Assembly (NCBI GenBank): GCA_001414325.1 | Contig: LLKB01000005.1 | Location: 624,303-688,302 of the forward strand | Direction: 5' to 3' | Length of the DNA stretch: 64,000 nt | Origin: Butyribacter intestini | GTDB taxonomy: Bacteria > Bacillota > Clostridia > Lachnospirales > Lachnospiraceae | In this document: piece by piece, positions 52,732 through 62,096 of the stretch | Layout of the letters: every line of letters begins with the position of its first letter | Numbering within the stretch: position 1 is the first letter of the stretch | Notes under the pieces: generated by a model | Seen by the model: the letters and a program-made list of their open reading frames with translations, nothing else | Database searches by the model: none | What the model was told of the DNA's origin: nothing | Translations under genes and position numbers: made by a program

Positions 52732-55110
52732 ATGAATATAAAAGCATTACATACTCTTGAGTATGATAAAATAATAGCGAAACTTGAGTCATATGCTGCA
52801 TCACCACTTGGGAAGGAGTATTGTAAAAATCTTCTTCCGACTGATGATGAAGAATATATCCTCAAAGCACAGCGGGAAACAAGTGATGCTCTCACGCATA
52901 TACTCACGCAGGGTGAGGTTTCTTTCGGCGGTGTAAAGGACATACGGGCAAGTCTTAAAAGACTTGAGATTGGTTCAATACTTGGCATTGGTGAATTGCT
53001 TAACATATCAAGTCTTTTATCCACAGCAGGAAGTGTTAAAAACTTTTTCAGGAAAAATCTTAATGAAAATAATGAGACAGGCGATTCATTAAATGAACGC
53101 TACCAGCTTATAGAACCTCTCTCCCCGTTGATGAAAGAAATACGACGCTGTATCATTGATGAAAACACGATTGCTGATGATGCAAGTGTTGGATTAAGCC
53201 ATGTAAGGCGCAGCATGAAGATTGCAGGCGGTAAAATACATGACCAGCTTAACTCCATTGTAAACGGCAGCAGCAGAAGTATGCTCCAGGATGCCATCAT
53301 AACCATGAGAAACGGCAGATACTGTCTGCCGGTAAAAGCTGAATACCGCTCTTCATTTAACGGTATGCTTCACGACCAGTCAGCCACCGGTTCAACACTT
53401 TTTATTGAACCGGCATCCGTTGTCAAATTAAATAATGAAATAAGACAGCTTGAACTCGACGAACAGGAAGAAATTGAAAAAATACTTGCTAATTTAAGCA
53501 ACCAGACTGCTGAGCAGAGTTTTTTTATTGAGCAGGATTTCAGAATACTTTCTGAACTTGATTTCATTTTTGCCAAAGCAATGCTCTCAAAAAATATGAA
53601 AGGCACAAGACCTGTTTTTCCAAAAGAAAAATATATAGATATTAAGGATGGCAGACACCCTCTTATCGACCCCAAAAAAGTTGTCCCGATAAATCTGCAT
53701 CTTGGACGCGACTTTTCACTTCTTGTCGTAACAGGACCAAATACCGGTGGTAAAACAGTTTCACTTAAGACGATAGGTCTGTTTACACTTATGGGACAGG
53801 CCGGACTTCATATCCCGGCATTTGACGGCTCAAGCCTTAGAATTTTTAACGAAGTCTACGCTGATATTGGAGATGAGCAAAGTATCGAGCAGAGTCTTAG
53901 TACATTTTCATCTCATATGGTAAACACCGTATCTATTCTTGAAAAAGCTGATGAAAACAGCCTTGTATTATTTGATGAGCTTGGTGCAGGAACTGACCCG
54001 GTCGAGGGAGCTGCTCTTGCAACGGCGATACTCTCAAATCTTCACAACAGGCATTCCACTGTCATGGCTACAACACATTACAGCGAATTAAAACTCTATG
54101 CACTTCAGACACCTGATGTTGAAAATGCCTGCTGTGAATTTGATGTAACTACTCTTAGACCTACCTACAAGCTTCTGATAGGTGTTCCGGGCAAGAGTAA
54201 CGCATTTGCCATATCAAGCAAACTCGGTCTTACCGACGATATTATAGAAGATGCCAAAAATCATGTCGCATCCGATGCAAAGCATTTTGAGGATGTTCTC
54301 GCAGAACTTGAAAAGACAAGAGTAGAACTTGAAAAAGAACACGAAATGGTTTCAAAAAGCCGAAAAGAGATTTCTGAATTAAAGAAATCCCTCAAAGAAA
54401 AGAATGAAAAGATAGATAATTCTAAAGACAGAATTTTGCAACACGCAAACGAGGAAGCGAGCCGCATCCTTGCAGAAGCCAAAGACTATGCCGACGAGAC
54501 CATCAGAAAATATACAAAGTGGGCATCAAGCGATAAACACATAAAGGAAATGGAAGCTCAAAGAGCTGCCTTGCGTGAAAAGATGGATTCAAAGCAGTCA
54601 AAGATAAAGGTAAAAAATAATAAGCCGAAATCAAAGCAGCTTAAACCGTCTGACCTGTTTATTGGTGCAGATATAAAGGTACTCTCACTTGGTGCAAACG
54701 GCACAGTGAGCACACTTCCTAATGAAAAAGGTGACCTTTTTGTTCAGGCAGGACTTTTAAGGACAAAGGTAAATATAAAAGATATTGAACTTCTTCCGCA
54801 GAAAAAGCCTGAAAATACAGGCAATCACAGTGGAAGTGGTAAAATCCGCATGAATAAGGCATCCGGTATCAAAGGTGAAATTAATCTTATCGGTATGACT
54901 GTAGACCAGGCAATGCCTGTACTTGAAAAATATCTTGATGATGCCTACCTTGCACATATGAGCCAGGTTACCATTATACACGGAAGAGGAACCGGAGCCT
55001 TAAGGACGGCTACACACAATCACCTCAAACGCACTAAATATGTCAAATCTTTCAGGCTCGGCGAATTTGGAGAGGGTGATATGGGTGTTACAATAGTTAA
55101 TTTTAAATAA
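52732..55110 (+). CDS. mutS2: Endonuclease MutS2
   Basis: MutS2 (792 aa) acts in recombination control and ribosome rescue in Firmicutes. Start at 52732 (MNIKALHTLEYDKI) with CGGAGAACAAAC upstream. Core and clamp regions precede the ATPase, with Walker A VTGPNTGGKTVSLK, YADIGDEQSIEQSLSTFSSH and Walker B LVLFDELGAGTDPVEGAALA. A coiled coil (about 505-625) and a KOW-like part follow. The C-terminal Smr nuclease domain reads INLIGMTVDQAMPVLEKYLD and VTIIHGRGTGALR. Length is standard. Confidence 0.97.
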   Translation: MNIKALHTLEYDKIIAKLESYAASPLGKEYCKNLLPTDDEEYILKAQRETSDALTHILTQGEVSFGGVKDIRASLKRLEIGSILGIGELLNISSLLSTAGSVKNFFRKNLNENNETGDSLNERYQLIEPLSPLMKEIRRCIIDENTIADDASVGLSHVRRSMKIAGGKIHDQLNSIVNGSSRSMLQDAIITMRNGRYCLPVKAEYRSSFNGMLHDQSATGSTLFIEPASVVKLNNEIRQLELDEQEEIEKILANLSNQTAEQSFFIEQDFRILSELDFIFAKAMLSKNMKGTRPVFPKEKYIDIKDGRHPLIDPKKVVPINLHLGRDFSLLVVTGPNTGGKTVSLKTIGLFTLMGQAGLHIPAFDGSSLRIFNEVYADIGDEQSIEQSLSTFSSHMVNTVSILEKADENSLVLFDELGAGTDPVEGAALATAILSNLHNRHSTVMATTHYSELKLYALQTPDVENACCEFDVTTLRPTYKLLIGVPGKSNAFAISSKLGLTDDIIEDAKNHVASDAKHFEDVLAELEKTRVELEKEHEMVSKSRKEISELKKSLKEKNEKIDNSKDRILQHANEEASRILAEAKDYADETIRKYTKWASSDKHIKEMEAQRAALREKMDSKQSKIKVKNNKPKSKQLKPSDLFIGADIKVLSLGANGTVSTLPNEKGDLFVQAGLLRTKVNIKDIELLPQKKPENTGNHSGSGKIRMNKASGIKGEINLIGMTVDQAMPVLEKYLDDAYLAHMSQVTIIHGRGTGALRTATHNHLKRTKYVKSFRLGEFGEGDMGVTIVNFK

Positions 55111-55124
55111 AAAGGAGAAAAAAT

Positions 55125-55835
55125 ATGGCACAGAAACAAAAAATACTTATAGTTGATGATGACGAAAATATAGCAGAACTTATCGGACTTTATCTCACAA
55201 AAGAATGTTTTGATACTCATATCGTAAACGACGGGGAATCTGCAATAAAAGCTGTTTCCGAGTACGCACCTAACCTTGTACTTTTGGACATAATGCTTCC
55301 CGGCATTGACGGTTATGAAGTTTTAAGGGAAATAAGAAAAGACTCTAAACTTCCTGTTATAATGCTCTCGGCTAAAGGCGAGACTTTTGACAAGGTACTC
55401 GGTCTTGAACTCGGTGCAGATGATTACATCATGAAACCGTTTGACTCAAAAGAAATGGTCGCAAGAGTCAAAGCCGTTTTAAGGCGCAGCATTGCTCCTG
55501 CCGTTTCAGAAACTTCAGATGACAGTCTTCCAAAAGAATGTGTAACTTATCCGGACCTTGTCATCAACCAGACTGATTACTCTGTAACTTACAAAAACAA
55601 ACGTATTGAAATGCCGCCTAAGGAGCTTGAACTTTTGTACTTCCTCGCATCACATCCAAACCAGGTATTTACAAGAGAACAGCTTCTCGACCATATATGG
55701 AGTTATGATTACATTGGAGATACCCGCACTGTCGATGTCCATATCAAACGACTTCGTGAAAAATTTGAAGCTCATCCGAGTTGGGAATTAAAAACCGTAT
55801 GGGGCATCGGCTACAAATTTGAATACAGGGAATGA
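55125..55835 (+). CDS. OmpR-family response regulator
   Basis: A 236-aa regulator. Receiver domain: acidic triad in IVDDDENIAELI, phospho-acceptor Asp55 in LVLLDIMLPGIDG, Thr/Ser in VIMLSAKG, Lys in YIMKPFD. The winged-helix domain has MPPKELELLYFLASHPNQVF and TVDVHIKRLREKFEA. An AAAAGGAGAAA site lies before the ATG, 14 nt after mutS2, so the regulator may be partly co-transcribed with it. The partner kinase follows after a short leader element. Confidence 0.95.
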   Translation: MAQKQKILIVDDDENIAELIGLYLTKECFDTHIVNDGESAIKAVSEYAPNLVLLDIMLPGIDGYEVLREIRKDSKLPVIMLSAKGETFDKVLGLELGADDYIMKPFDSKEMVARVKAVLRRSIAPAVSETSDDSLPKECVTYPDLVINQTDYSVTYKNKRIEMPPKELELLYFLASHPNQVFTREQLLDHIWSYDYIGDTRTVDVHIKRLREKFEAHPSWELKTVWGIGYKFEYRE

Positions 55836-55875
55836 TAAATTACCGGCAGAATCTATGATGCAGCCGGCAATGATT

Positions 55876-55925
55876 AATGTACTCCCAAAATTCTTCGTTC
55901 AGAATATTTCAAGAGTACCTATTAC
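55876..55925 (+). repeat. Leader element LE, short copy (between regulator and kinase genes)
   Basis: AATGTACTCCCAAAATTCTT...AGAATATTTCAAGAGTACC: a 50-nt near-palindrome made of the two ends of the long element. It ends 17 nt before the kinase ATG, immediately 5' of GGGAGGAAAT, and is inside an operon, so it must be transcribed. Confidence 0.7.
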
Positions 55926-55942
55926 ATCCCGGGAGGAAATTT

Positions 55943-57364
55943 ATGCAGTCTAAAATAAAAATATCACTTCGATTTAAATTTTTAATCTGTTATCTCTTGC
56001 TTGTAGTATTGACCGTTGGATTGTTAAATACCTACGGTCACAAACTTATGTACCAGAGATTACTTGATAATGCTGAGACAAGTATATACAACGAAGCAGA
56101 GGAGATAAAATCACAATATCTTGCCAATGCATATCTGGTTAAAAGTTCGATAACATCTATCAGAAAACAGCTCTGTGCAATACACAATGCAACCGGAATA
56201 CGCATTTGGATAAGTGAAACTGACGGAAAAATAATCATTGATTCAGATATGCAAAAAAATAAAGAAGGCTATAATATCAATGAGTATGATTCCTCTCTGC
56301 TCTCAAAGCAGACGGTAAACAGCACTAATGCTGACAATCTGCTGTCAGACCAATCATTCTGTGTTGTATATCCCGTCACATCAGGACTTGACATCAGCTT
56401 TTATATCATATTGTCACTGCCGGTAAACACGCTGCATTCACAGGCAGTGCAGAATGTGGATGCGATACTTATATGCTATATCATAATATCGGCTCTGCTG
56501 TTTATCGCACTCCTCTTTCTTTATCTGCAGACTGTTATTCCTCTTAAGAGTATGCAGCAGGCAGCAAAGGAATATGCAGCCGGTCACTATGACTACCAAA
56601 TGCCTGAATATGCAGGTCATGACCATACAGACCTTGCCGGAGCAATACAGTATCTTGCGACAAAAATGAAAGATACAAATGAATATCAGAAAAACTTTAT
56701 TGCAAATGTGTCGCATGATTTCAGGTCACCACTCACATCCATCAAAGGTTATACACAGGCTATGGCAGATGGTACTATTCCTCCGGAAATGCAGGGAAAA
56801 TATCTCGACATAATACTTTTTGAGGTTGAACGATTAACAAAACTTACAAACAATCTACTGTCACTCAGTGAATTTGAAAACAAGGGAGTTCCCCTTGAAA
56901 TATCGACTTTTGATATAAACAAGGAATTAAAACGCTGTCTCGCAACCTTTGAACAACGCTGCACCCAAAAGCACATTTCTCTTGATATAACCTTTGATGC
57001 CAAGACTTCACTTGTAGATGCCGATCAAAGCAAAATCGAGCAGGTTATACAAAATCTCGTAGACAATGCAATAAAATTCAGCAATGACGATTCAACTATC
57101 GAGATACATACAAGAGAAAAAAATCAAAAAGTATTTGTATCAGTAAAAGACCACGGTATAGGCATTCCAAAAGAAAGTCTTGGAAAAGTATGGAAACGCT
57201 TTTACAAAACTGACCTTTCCCGCGGTAAAGATAAAAAAGGTACAGGACTCGGACTTCCCATTACTAAAGAAATCATTGAAAACCATGGTGAAAACATAAA
57301 TGTTATAAGCACCGAAGGTGTAGGTACGGAATTTATCTTCTCCCTGCCTAAACATACCGAATAA
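55943..57364 (+). CDS. Sensor histidine kinase
   Basis: A 473-aa kinase. Start at 55943 (MQSKIKISLRFKFL) with GGGAGGAAATTT upstream. TM1 (about 12-30), an extracytoplasmic sensor of about 140 residues, TM2 (about 170-192; AILICYIIISALLFIALLFL), HAMP (about 195-245). HisKA box FIANVSHDFRSPLTSIKGYT, N-box QVIQNLVDNAIKFS, G1 KDHGIGIPKESLGKVWKRFY, G2 GTGLGLPITKEI. The PhoR/ResE-like class. It pairs with the OmpR-type regulator 107 nt upstream; the gap holds a short leader element. Confidence 0.94.
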   Translation: MQSKIKISLRFKFLICYLLLVVLTVGLLNTYGHKLMYQRLLDNAETSIYNEAEEIKSQYLANAYLVKSSITSIRKQLCAIHNATGIRIWISETDGKIIIDSDMQKNKEGYNINEYDSSLLSKQTVNSTNADNLLSDQSFCVVYPVTSGLDISFYIILSLPVNTLHSQAVQNVDAILICYIIISALLFIALLFLYLQTVIPLKSMQQAAKEYAAGHYDYQMPEYAGHDHTDLAGAIQYLATKMKDTNEYQKNFIANVSHDFRSPLTSIKGYTQAMADGTIPPEMQGKYLDIILFEVERLTKLTNNLLSLSEFENKGVPLEISTFDINKELKRCLATFEQRCTQKHISLDITFDAKTSLVDADQSKIEQVIQNLVDNAIKFSNDDSTIEIHTREKNQKVFVSVKDHGIGIPKESLGKVWKRFYKTDLSRGKDKKGTGLGLPITKEIIENHGENINVISTEGVGTEFIFSLPKHTE

Positions 57365-57421
57365 TAAAAATCCCTCATACTAAAAAGTTGATGCAACACT
57401 ACAATATGCGATTTCCCTATC

Positions 57422-57473
57422 AAATAAAAACGACTGCCATGCTTAACAATAAGCACGACAGCCGTTTTTATTT
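57422..57473. terminator. Bidirectional terminator between the kinase gene and folT
   Basis: AAATAAAAACGACTG pairs with CAGCCGTTTTTATTT (15 positions, one mismatch), inner GCTT/AAGC, with T-rich flank. It lies between converging genes. Confidence 0.85.
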
Positions 57474-57516
57474 ATTTATATCGCAAATCTGTTTTATCAT
57501 TATTTTTATTTTTTAT

Positions 57517-58053
57517 TTACTGTGCACTTACACCAACCTGAAATATACCTTTTATTCTCTTAAACAAAACTTCCTGAAGCACTGATATAGTTACAAACTG
57601 TGCCACAAAAAGAATACACGCCTGCGTAAGTCTTACAGGTAATAATGATAAATATGGTGAACCATATAACACTGAGATCCAAAATGTTGTAATAAATAAA
57701 CCTATTATAAACTGGTTTATTCCTGCGGCTATCGCTGCTTTTGGTATAGATGGCTTCTTATGTAAAAACAATCCCCATACAAGACCATTTAAGCATGAGT
57801 TAAGCGTAAATCCCGGAAAATATGGTCCTATAGGGAACATAAGTGTTCCGAGCACATCCGCAACTCCCGCAACAACAGCAGCCTGTGCCGGTCCCATCAG
57901 AATAGCAGCCGTAACCGGAGCTATAAATGCAAAACCAATCTTTACATTCCATGCCTGAATGGAACAAAACCTTGATAAAACAATCTCAATAGCTATAAGC
58001 ATAGCCATAAGTGTAATGTCTCTTACTGAAATCCTAATTTTCTTTTCCTTCAT
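57517..58053 (-). CDS. folT: Folate ECF transporter S component FolT
   Basis: A 178-aa six-TM S-component. FolT family blocks: ITLMAMLIAIEIVLSRFCSI, KIGFAFIAPVTAAILMGPAQ, ADVLGTLMFPIGPYFPGFTL and NSCLNGLVWGLFLHKKP. It captures folate and needs the shared ECF module (not in the window). The THF riboswitch upstream independently supports folate as the substrate. AAAGGGC lies before the ATG. Confidence 0.93.
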   Translation of the reverse strand: MKEKKIRISVRDITLMAMLIAIEIVLSRFCSIQAWNVKIGFAFIAPVTAAILMGPAQAAVVAGVADVLGTLMFPIGPYFPGFTLNSCLNGLVWGLFLHKKPSIPKAAIAAGINQFIIGLFITTFWISVLYGSPYLSLLPVRLTQACILFVAQFVTISVLQEVLFKRIKGIFQVGVSAQ

Positions 58054-58085
58054 TTTTTGCCCTTTCTAATGAACGGAGCACTCCT

Positions 58086-58108
58086 AATTCACACCACAGG
58101 TGTGAACA
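58086..58108 (-). other. Compact hairpin in the folT leader
   Basis: TTCACACC and GGTGTGAA (loop 3 nt) lie in the folT leader between two AACGGAGC direct repeats. It is downstream of the riboswitch terminator; it may shape the translation start region. Confidence 0.35.
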
Positions 58109-58185
58109 GTAATAACGGAGCCGAAACCAGTATAATTCACCCAAACAAATCTATTGTATTTTATTTTAAAGTAAGTTATACAAAG

Positions 58186-58229
58186 AAAAACACTCAAAGT
58201 AAACCATTATTCAGGTAATGAGTGTTTTT
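58186..58229 (-). terminator. Terminator of the folT THF riboswitch
   Basis: AAAAACACTCA pairs with TGAGTGTTTTT (11 bp, inner ACC/GGT), followed on the minus strand by TTTTTC. It stands directly after the riboswitch and before folT. Confidence 0.82.
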
Positions 58230-58240
58230 CATTCATTTCT

Positions 58241-58379
58241 GACAGTGGATGCGAAAGCCATACCGCAAGAACTCAGTTCCTGTCCGCACACTATAGTGCG
58301 TACAACAACAGATATTTTCTTTTCGCCCAAAGACAACTTCCCATCCTTTGGTACTTAACGCATGACTTCCTACTCTGTT
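58241..58379 (-). promoter_or_regulatory. Tetrahydrofolate (THF) riboswitch
   Basis: On the minus strand the boxes AGAGTAGG, ATGCGTTAAGT, AGGATGGGAAGTTG, GGGCGAAAAG, CGGTATGGC and TCGCATCC occur in the order of the THF-I aptamer. The closing stem is ACAG/CTGT. The variable arm is longer than usual (GCACACTATAGTGC region). It lies before folT with a terminator in between. Confidence 0.85.
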
Positions 58380-58442
58380 CATATTTAAATATTTAATTTT
58401 TATGTTTACTGATATTCTTTATATGATATCAGATTTGCGATC

Positions 58443-59432
58443 TTATTTGTATTCGCATCTTGTTCCAAGAATACCTGCTACTTCATACTCATAATCATCA
58501 ATACTCTTTGTCATCTGGAATGCTTCCTCAATGTCAACATCATAGACATGACCTTCTTTATAACCAATAAGTCTGTTCTTCTTGCCTTTTTCGATACAGT
58601 CAATGGCATATGCACCCATAACTGAAGCGTAAACTCTGTCTCTTGCTGTAGGACTTCCTCCACGCTGTAAATGTCCGAGGATAGTAGCGCGCGTCTCGAT
58701 ACCTGTTGCCTCTTCAATTTTCTTTGCAAGACCATATGAATGACCAATTCCCTCAGCATTTACAATAATCTGATGTGTCATACCGCTTGCACGGTTATTC
58801 TTTATCTCCTCGATAAGTTTATCATAGTTGTTGTCAAACTTCTCAGGTATAAGAATCTGTTCTGCACCGTTTGCAATACCACACCAGAGTGCAATATAAC
58901 CGGCTGAACGTCCCATTACCTCAACTACACTGCAGCGCTCATGTGAATTTGATGTCTCACGAAGTCTGTCGATAGCTTCCATAGCTGTATTTACTGCCGT
59001 GTCAAATCCGATAGTATAATCTGTATATGCAATGTCAAGGTCTATAGTTCCAGGAAGACCGATAACATTAACACCATATTTTGAAAGGTTCTTAGCTCCT
59101 GTAAATGATCCGTCACCACCGATAACGATAAGTGTCTCTATACCAAGTTCCTTACAGATTGCTGCTGCCTTTTTCTTTCCCTCTTCCTCTCTGAACTCAG
59201 CACTTCTCGCTGTAAAAAGGAATGTACCACCATGCTGAAGTTTCTCTGAAACATCATGGAAAGTAAGAAGATCCATCTCTCTGTTAAGGATACCATTATA
59301 TCCTCTTCTGACCCCATATACTTCATATCCTTTAGAAATACCTGTACGCACTACCGCACGAATTGCAGCATTCATTCCCGGAGCATCTCCTCCACTTGTC
59401 AATACCGCAATCTTACCCTTTGTCTCACTCAT
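58443..59432 (-). CDS. pfkA: ATP-dependent 6-phosphofructokinase
   Basis: PfkA (329 aa) phosphorylates fructose 6-phosphate in glycolysis. Start at 59432 (MSETKGKIAVLTSGG) with AATGGAGGATA upstream; longer in-frame starts translate only the leader repeat. Motifs: TSGGDAPGMNAAIRAVV, GGDGSFTGA (Gly for ATP preference), PGTIDLDIAYTDYTIGFDTA (catalytic Asp pair kept; the residue between them is Leu instead of the usual Asn), EVMGRSAGYIALW, LGHLQRGGSPTARDR. The Asn-to-Leu change is unusual. Confidence 0.95.
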   Translation of the reverse strand: MSETKGKIAVLTSGGDAPGMNAAIRAVVRTGISKGYEVYGVRRGYNGILNREMDLLTFHDVSEKLQHGGTFLFTARSAEFREEEGKKKAAAICKELGIETLIVIGGDGSFTGAKNLSKYGVNVIGLPGTIDLDIAYTDYTIGFDTAVNTAMEAIDRLRETSNSHERCSVVEVMGRSAGYIALWCGIANGAEQILIPEKFDNNYDKLIEEIKNNRASGMTHQIIVNAEGIGHSYGLAKKIEEATGIETRATILGHLQRGGSPTARDRVYASVMGAYAIDCIEKGKKNRLIGYKEGHVYDVDIEEAFQMTKSIDDYEYEVAGILGTRCEYK

Positions 59433-59457
59433 TTTATTATCCTCCATTCCATTTGCT

Positions 59458-59503
59458 ATGTACTCTCTGTATCTTCTCAAGACGAAGAATTTTGAGTGCA
59501 CAT
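59458..59503 (-). repeat. Leader element LE, short copy (before pfkA)
   Basis: Read in pfkA sense the right end TTGAGAAGATAC-GAGAGTACAT equals that of the add and thiE copies; the left end ATGTGCACTCAAAATTCTTC pairs with it imperfectly. It ends 25 nt before the start codon and lies inside the predicted pfkA transcript. Confidence 0.78.
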
Positions 59504-59646
59504 TTATTGTCACCATTTGCATATATAAACAGCAACGAATTATATTTATAATTTTACAATTCGGAACGTCTTACATGCACGCTTTGTATGTAAATACGAA
59601 ATGTGCATTAATTTCTTTCATAATTCTCATTTCTATATCGTAAACC
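59504..59646 (-). other. Remainder of the pfkA 5' leader
   Basis: About 140 nt between the promoter and the short leader element; it includes a weak inverted repeat around GCATGTAAGA/TACATACAAA and no reading frame of note. Confidence 0.35.
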
Positions 59647-59675
59647 ATTCTATTATGATTTGACTTTTTTTTCAA
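59647..59675 (-). promoter_or_regulatory. pfkA promoter
   Basis: TTGAAA, 17 nt, TAGAAT on the minus strand; predicted start near 59640 and a leader of about 205 nt. Confidence 0.65.
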
Positions 59676-59780
59676 TAACTTTTTTGTGTTTTTGTTTTTT
59701 TCTCCGATATTCACAAATTTTCAAGTAAACTTCTGTTAAAAATCACTATATTTATTCTTATTTTTACTAAACATTTACTA

Positions 59781-60284
59781 TTATTCTTTCCAATGAAGCC
59801 TGTGAAGTTCTCCCTCAAGCTGCATATCAAAGAAATTATTCTGTCTCAGTGCCTCATACAACACTATCGCAACTGAATTTGACAGATTTAAAGACCTGAT
59901 ATTCTTGTTCATCGGTATTCTTATAGCCGTATCCTGCGACTCAACAAGAATTTCCTCAGGAATCCCTGCACTCTCCTTGCCAAACATGATATAAGCATCA
60001 GGTTCATATTGCACATCCGTATAATCCTGTTTTGACTTGGTGGTTGCCATATACATCTTTTTAACCGCATCGGGATTTTGTTCAAGGAAATCTTCATAAC
60101 AGTCATAAACCGTCACATCCAGCTTGTCCCAATAGTCAAGACCTGCCCTTTTAAGCATCTTGTCATTTATCTTAAATCCCATAGGCTCTATAAGATGAAG
60201 CCTTGTGCCTGTCGCACAGCAGGTTCTTCCGATATTTCCCGTATTTGCAGGCATCTCAGGTTCAAGTAAAACTATATTTAACAT
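59781..60284 (-). CDS. trmL: tRNA (cytidine/uridine-34-2'-O)-methyltransferase TrmL
   Basis: TrmL (167 aa) methylates the wobble nucleotide of tRNA-Leu. SPOUT-fold motifs: LLEPEMPANTGNIGRTCCAT (motif 1), IMFGKESAGIPEEIL (motif 2), RIPMNKNIRSLNLSNSVAIV (motif 3, knot). A single domain without extra RNA-binding part, as expected. It stands alone, with GGGAGGAAAATATG at the start. Confidence 0.95.
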   Translation of the reverse strand: MLNIVLLEPEMPANTGNIGRTCCATGTRLHLIEPMGFKINDKMLKRAGLDYWDKLDVTVYDCYEDFLEQNPDAVKKMYMATTKSKQDYTDVQYEPDAYIMFGKESAGIPEEILVESQDTAIRIPMNKNIRSLNLSNSVAIVLYEALRQNNFFDMQLEGELHRLHWKE

Positions 60285-60374
60285 ATTTTCCTCCCCGTAA
60301 AACTAAAACTTATCTATAATCTTATCTGTCGTAACTGTTTCCATATTTGTTACTAGATAGTAAAAACTATAAAA

Positions 60375-61532
60375 TTAAAGTTTTTCTATAAATCTCCCTA
60401 TCCTTTCAAGTGCTGCTTTCAGGTCATCTATCGAATATGCATAAGAAATCCTCAAAAATCCTTCGCCGCAGTCACCAAAAGCCGTTCCCGGCACTACCGC
60501 TATCTTTTCTTCTTTGAGAAGTCTTGTCGCAAACTCGTCAGAACTCATCCCAAATTTCTTTATACTTGGAAACATATAAAATGCACCATATGGCTCGAAA
60601 CACTCTATGCCCATCTCCTCAAACGCATTTAAGAGAAATCTTCTCCTCCGGTCATACTCATCTCTCATTTTCTCCACATCATCATCACCGTGGCGAAGTG
60701 CCTCTATAGCTGCATATTGACTTGTTGTCGGAGCACACATAATGGCAAACTGGTGTATCTTTAATATCTGCTTGAGTATTACTTGGGGTCCGCAGGCATA
60801 GCCGAGTCTCCAGCCAGTCATCGCATATGATTTTGAAAATCCGTTTATAACGATGGTTCTTTCTTTCATCCCCGGAAATGCACCGATAGACACATGATTT
60901 CCACTGTATGTAAGCTCAGAATATATCTCATCCGAAATCACAAAAAGGTCATGCTCTATGACAAAATCAACAATTGGCTGTAATTCCTCTTTTGTCATTA
61001 TCGCACCTGTAGGATTATTTGGAAACGGCATGATAAGGATTTTAGTCTTGTCCGTCACGGCTTTTTCAAGCTGCTCTCTTGTAAGTTTAAAATCATTTTC
61101 CTCTTTTAATTCCACTATAACCGGAACTCCGTCGGCAAGTACGATACAGGGCTCATAAGAAACATAACTCGGCTGTGGAAGTATCACTTCATCACCTGCA
61201 TCAAGCATGGCTCTGAGTGCTCCGTCAATAGCTTCACTTCCGCCGACCGTTATCATAATCTCATCTGACGGGTCATATTTTAAATCAAAACGCCTGTCAA
61301 GATATTTTGAAATTTCTATCTTTAACTCACTAAGACCCGCATTTGAAGTATAGAAAGTTCTGCCCTTTTCAAGAGAGTAAATTCCCTCCTCTCTTATATG
61401 CCATGGTGTATCAAAATCCGGCTCACCGACACCGAGTGAGATGGCATCATCCATCTCACTTACTATATCAAAAAATTTTCTTATGCCTGACGGCTTAATC
61501 TGTTTAACCTTACCTGATAGTGCATCTCTCAT
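60375..61532 (-). CDS. PLP-dependent class I/II aminotransferase
   Basis: A 385-aa fold-type I aminotransferase of the AspC/PatA group. Seen: GVGEPDFDTPWHIREE, GGSEAIDGALRAML, PFPNNPTGAIMTKEEL, ISDEIYSELTY and the PLP-Lys region NGFSKSYAMTGWRLGYACGP, then the C-terminal FYMFPSIKKFG and RISYAYSIDDL (Arg for substrate carboxylate). It could act on aspartate, aromatic or other amino acids. It overlaps the Lrp-type regulator by 4 nt (ATGA), which points to joint control of amino-acid metabolism. Confidence 0.92.
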   Translation of the reverse strand: MRDALSGKVKQIKPSGIRKFFDIVSEMDDAISLGVGEPDFDTPWHIREEGIYSLEKGRTFYTSNAGLSELKIEISKYLDRRFDLKYDPSDEIMITVGGSEAIDGALRAMLDAGDEVILPQPSYVSYEPCIVLADGVPVIVELKEENDFKLTREQLEKAVTDKTKILIMPFPNNPTGAIMTKEELQPIVDFVIEHDLFVISDEIYSELTYSGNHVSIGAFPGMKERTIVINGFSKSYAMTGWRLGYACGPQVILKQILKIHQFAIMCAPTTSQYAAIEALRHGDDDVEKMRDEYDRRRRFLLNAFEEMGIECFEPYGAFYMFPSIKKFGMSSDEFATRLLKEEKIAVVPGTAFGDCGEGFLRISYAYSIDDLKAALERIGRFIEKL

Positions 61533-62026
61533 GGTATAATTAACATCCTTTCTGATTCATGGTGCTCACCTGTCATCTCGACACCATGTTCCTTATATTT
61601 TTTAAGCACAAAATATGTCGCTGTACTGTTTACATACTCAAGTGTTGACAGCTTCTCGGAAACAAATCTCGCAACTTCTTTCATACTCTTACCGGAAATC
61701 GTAACAGTAAGGTCAAAACCACCTGACATAAGATAGACACTCTCGACCTCGTCAAACTTGTAAATTCTCTCAGCAACCTTGTTAAATCCCATATCACGCT
61801 GAGGTGTGACCTTAACCTCGATAAGAGCCGTCACTTTCTCACAGTCAGTCTTATCCCAGTTTATAAGTGTAGGATAACCGCAAATGACATTCTCCTGCTC
61901 CATCTGCTTAAGCTCATTTGTAACCGCTGTCTCATCACTGCCAAGCATCGCCGCCAGCTCTTTAGTAGAATAACGGCTGTTCTTGCTAATCGTATTCAAA
62001 ATCTTTTCTCTAAGCTCACTATTCAT
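61529..62026 (-). CDS. Lrp/AsnC-family transcriptional regulator
   Basis: A 165-aa regulator. Start at 62026 (MNSELREKILNTISKNSRYS) with AAATGGAGGGCGTAT upstream. N-terminal winged helix-turn-helix (about 1-60; YSTKELAAMLGSDETAVTNE), C-terminal RAM/Lrp ligand-binding domain (about 70-150; VTALIEVKVTPQRDMGFNKV, VESVYLMSGGFDLTVTISGK). It likely controls the aminotransferase downstream, with which it shares an ATGA overlap. Confidence 0.92.
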   Translation of the reverse strand: MNSELREKILNTISKNSRYSTKELAAMLGSDETAVTNELKQMEQENVICGYPTLINWDKTDCEKVTALIEVKVTPQRDMGFNKVAERIYKFDEVESVYLMSGGFDLTVTISGKSMKEVARFVSEKLSTLEYVNSTATYFVLKKYKEHGVEMTGEHHESERMLIIP

Positions 62027-62096
62027 ATACGCCCTCCATTTCTTATACTCAAACTCTATTAAGTAAAATTGCAATAAACTAAATTGGTATGTGCAT

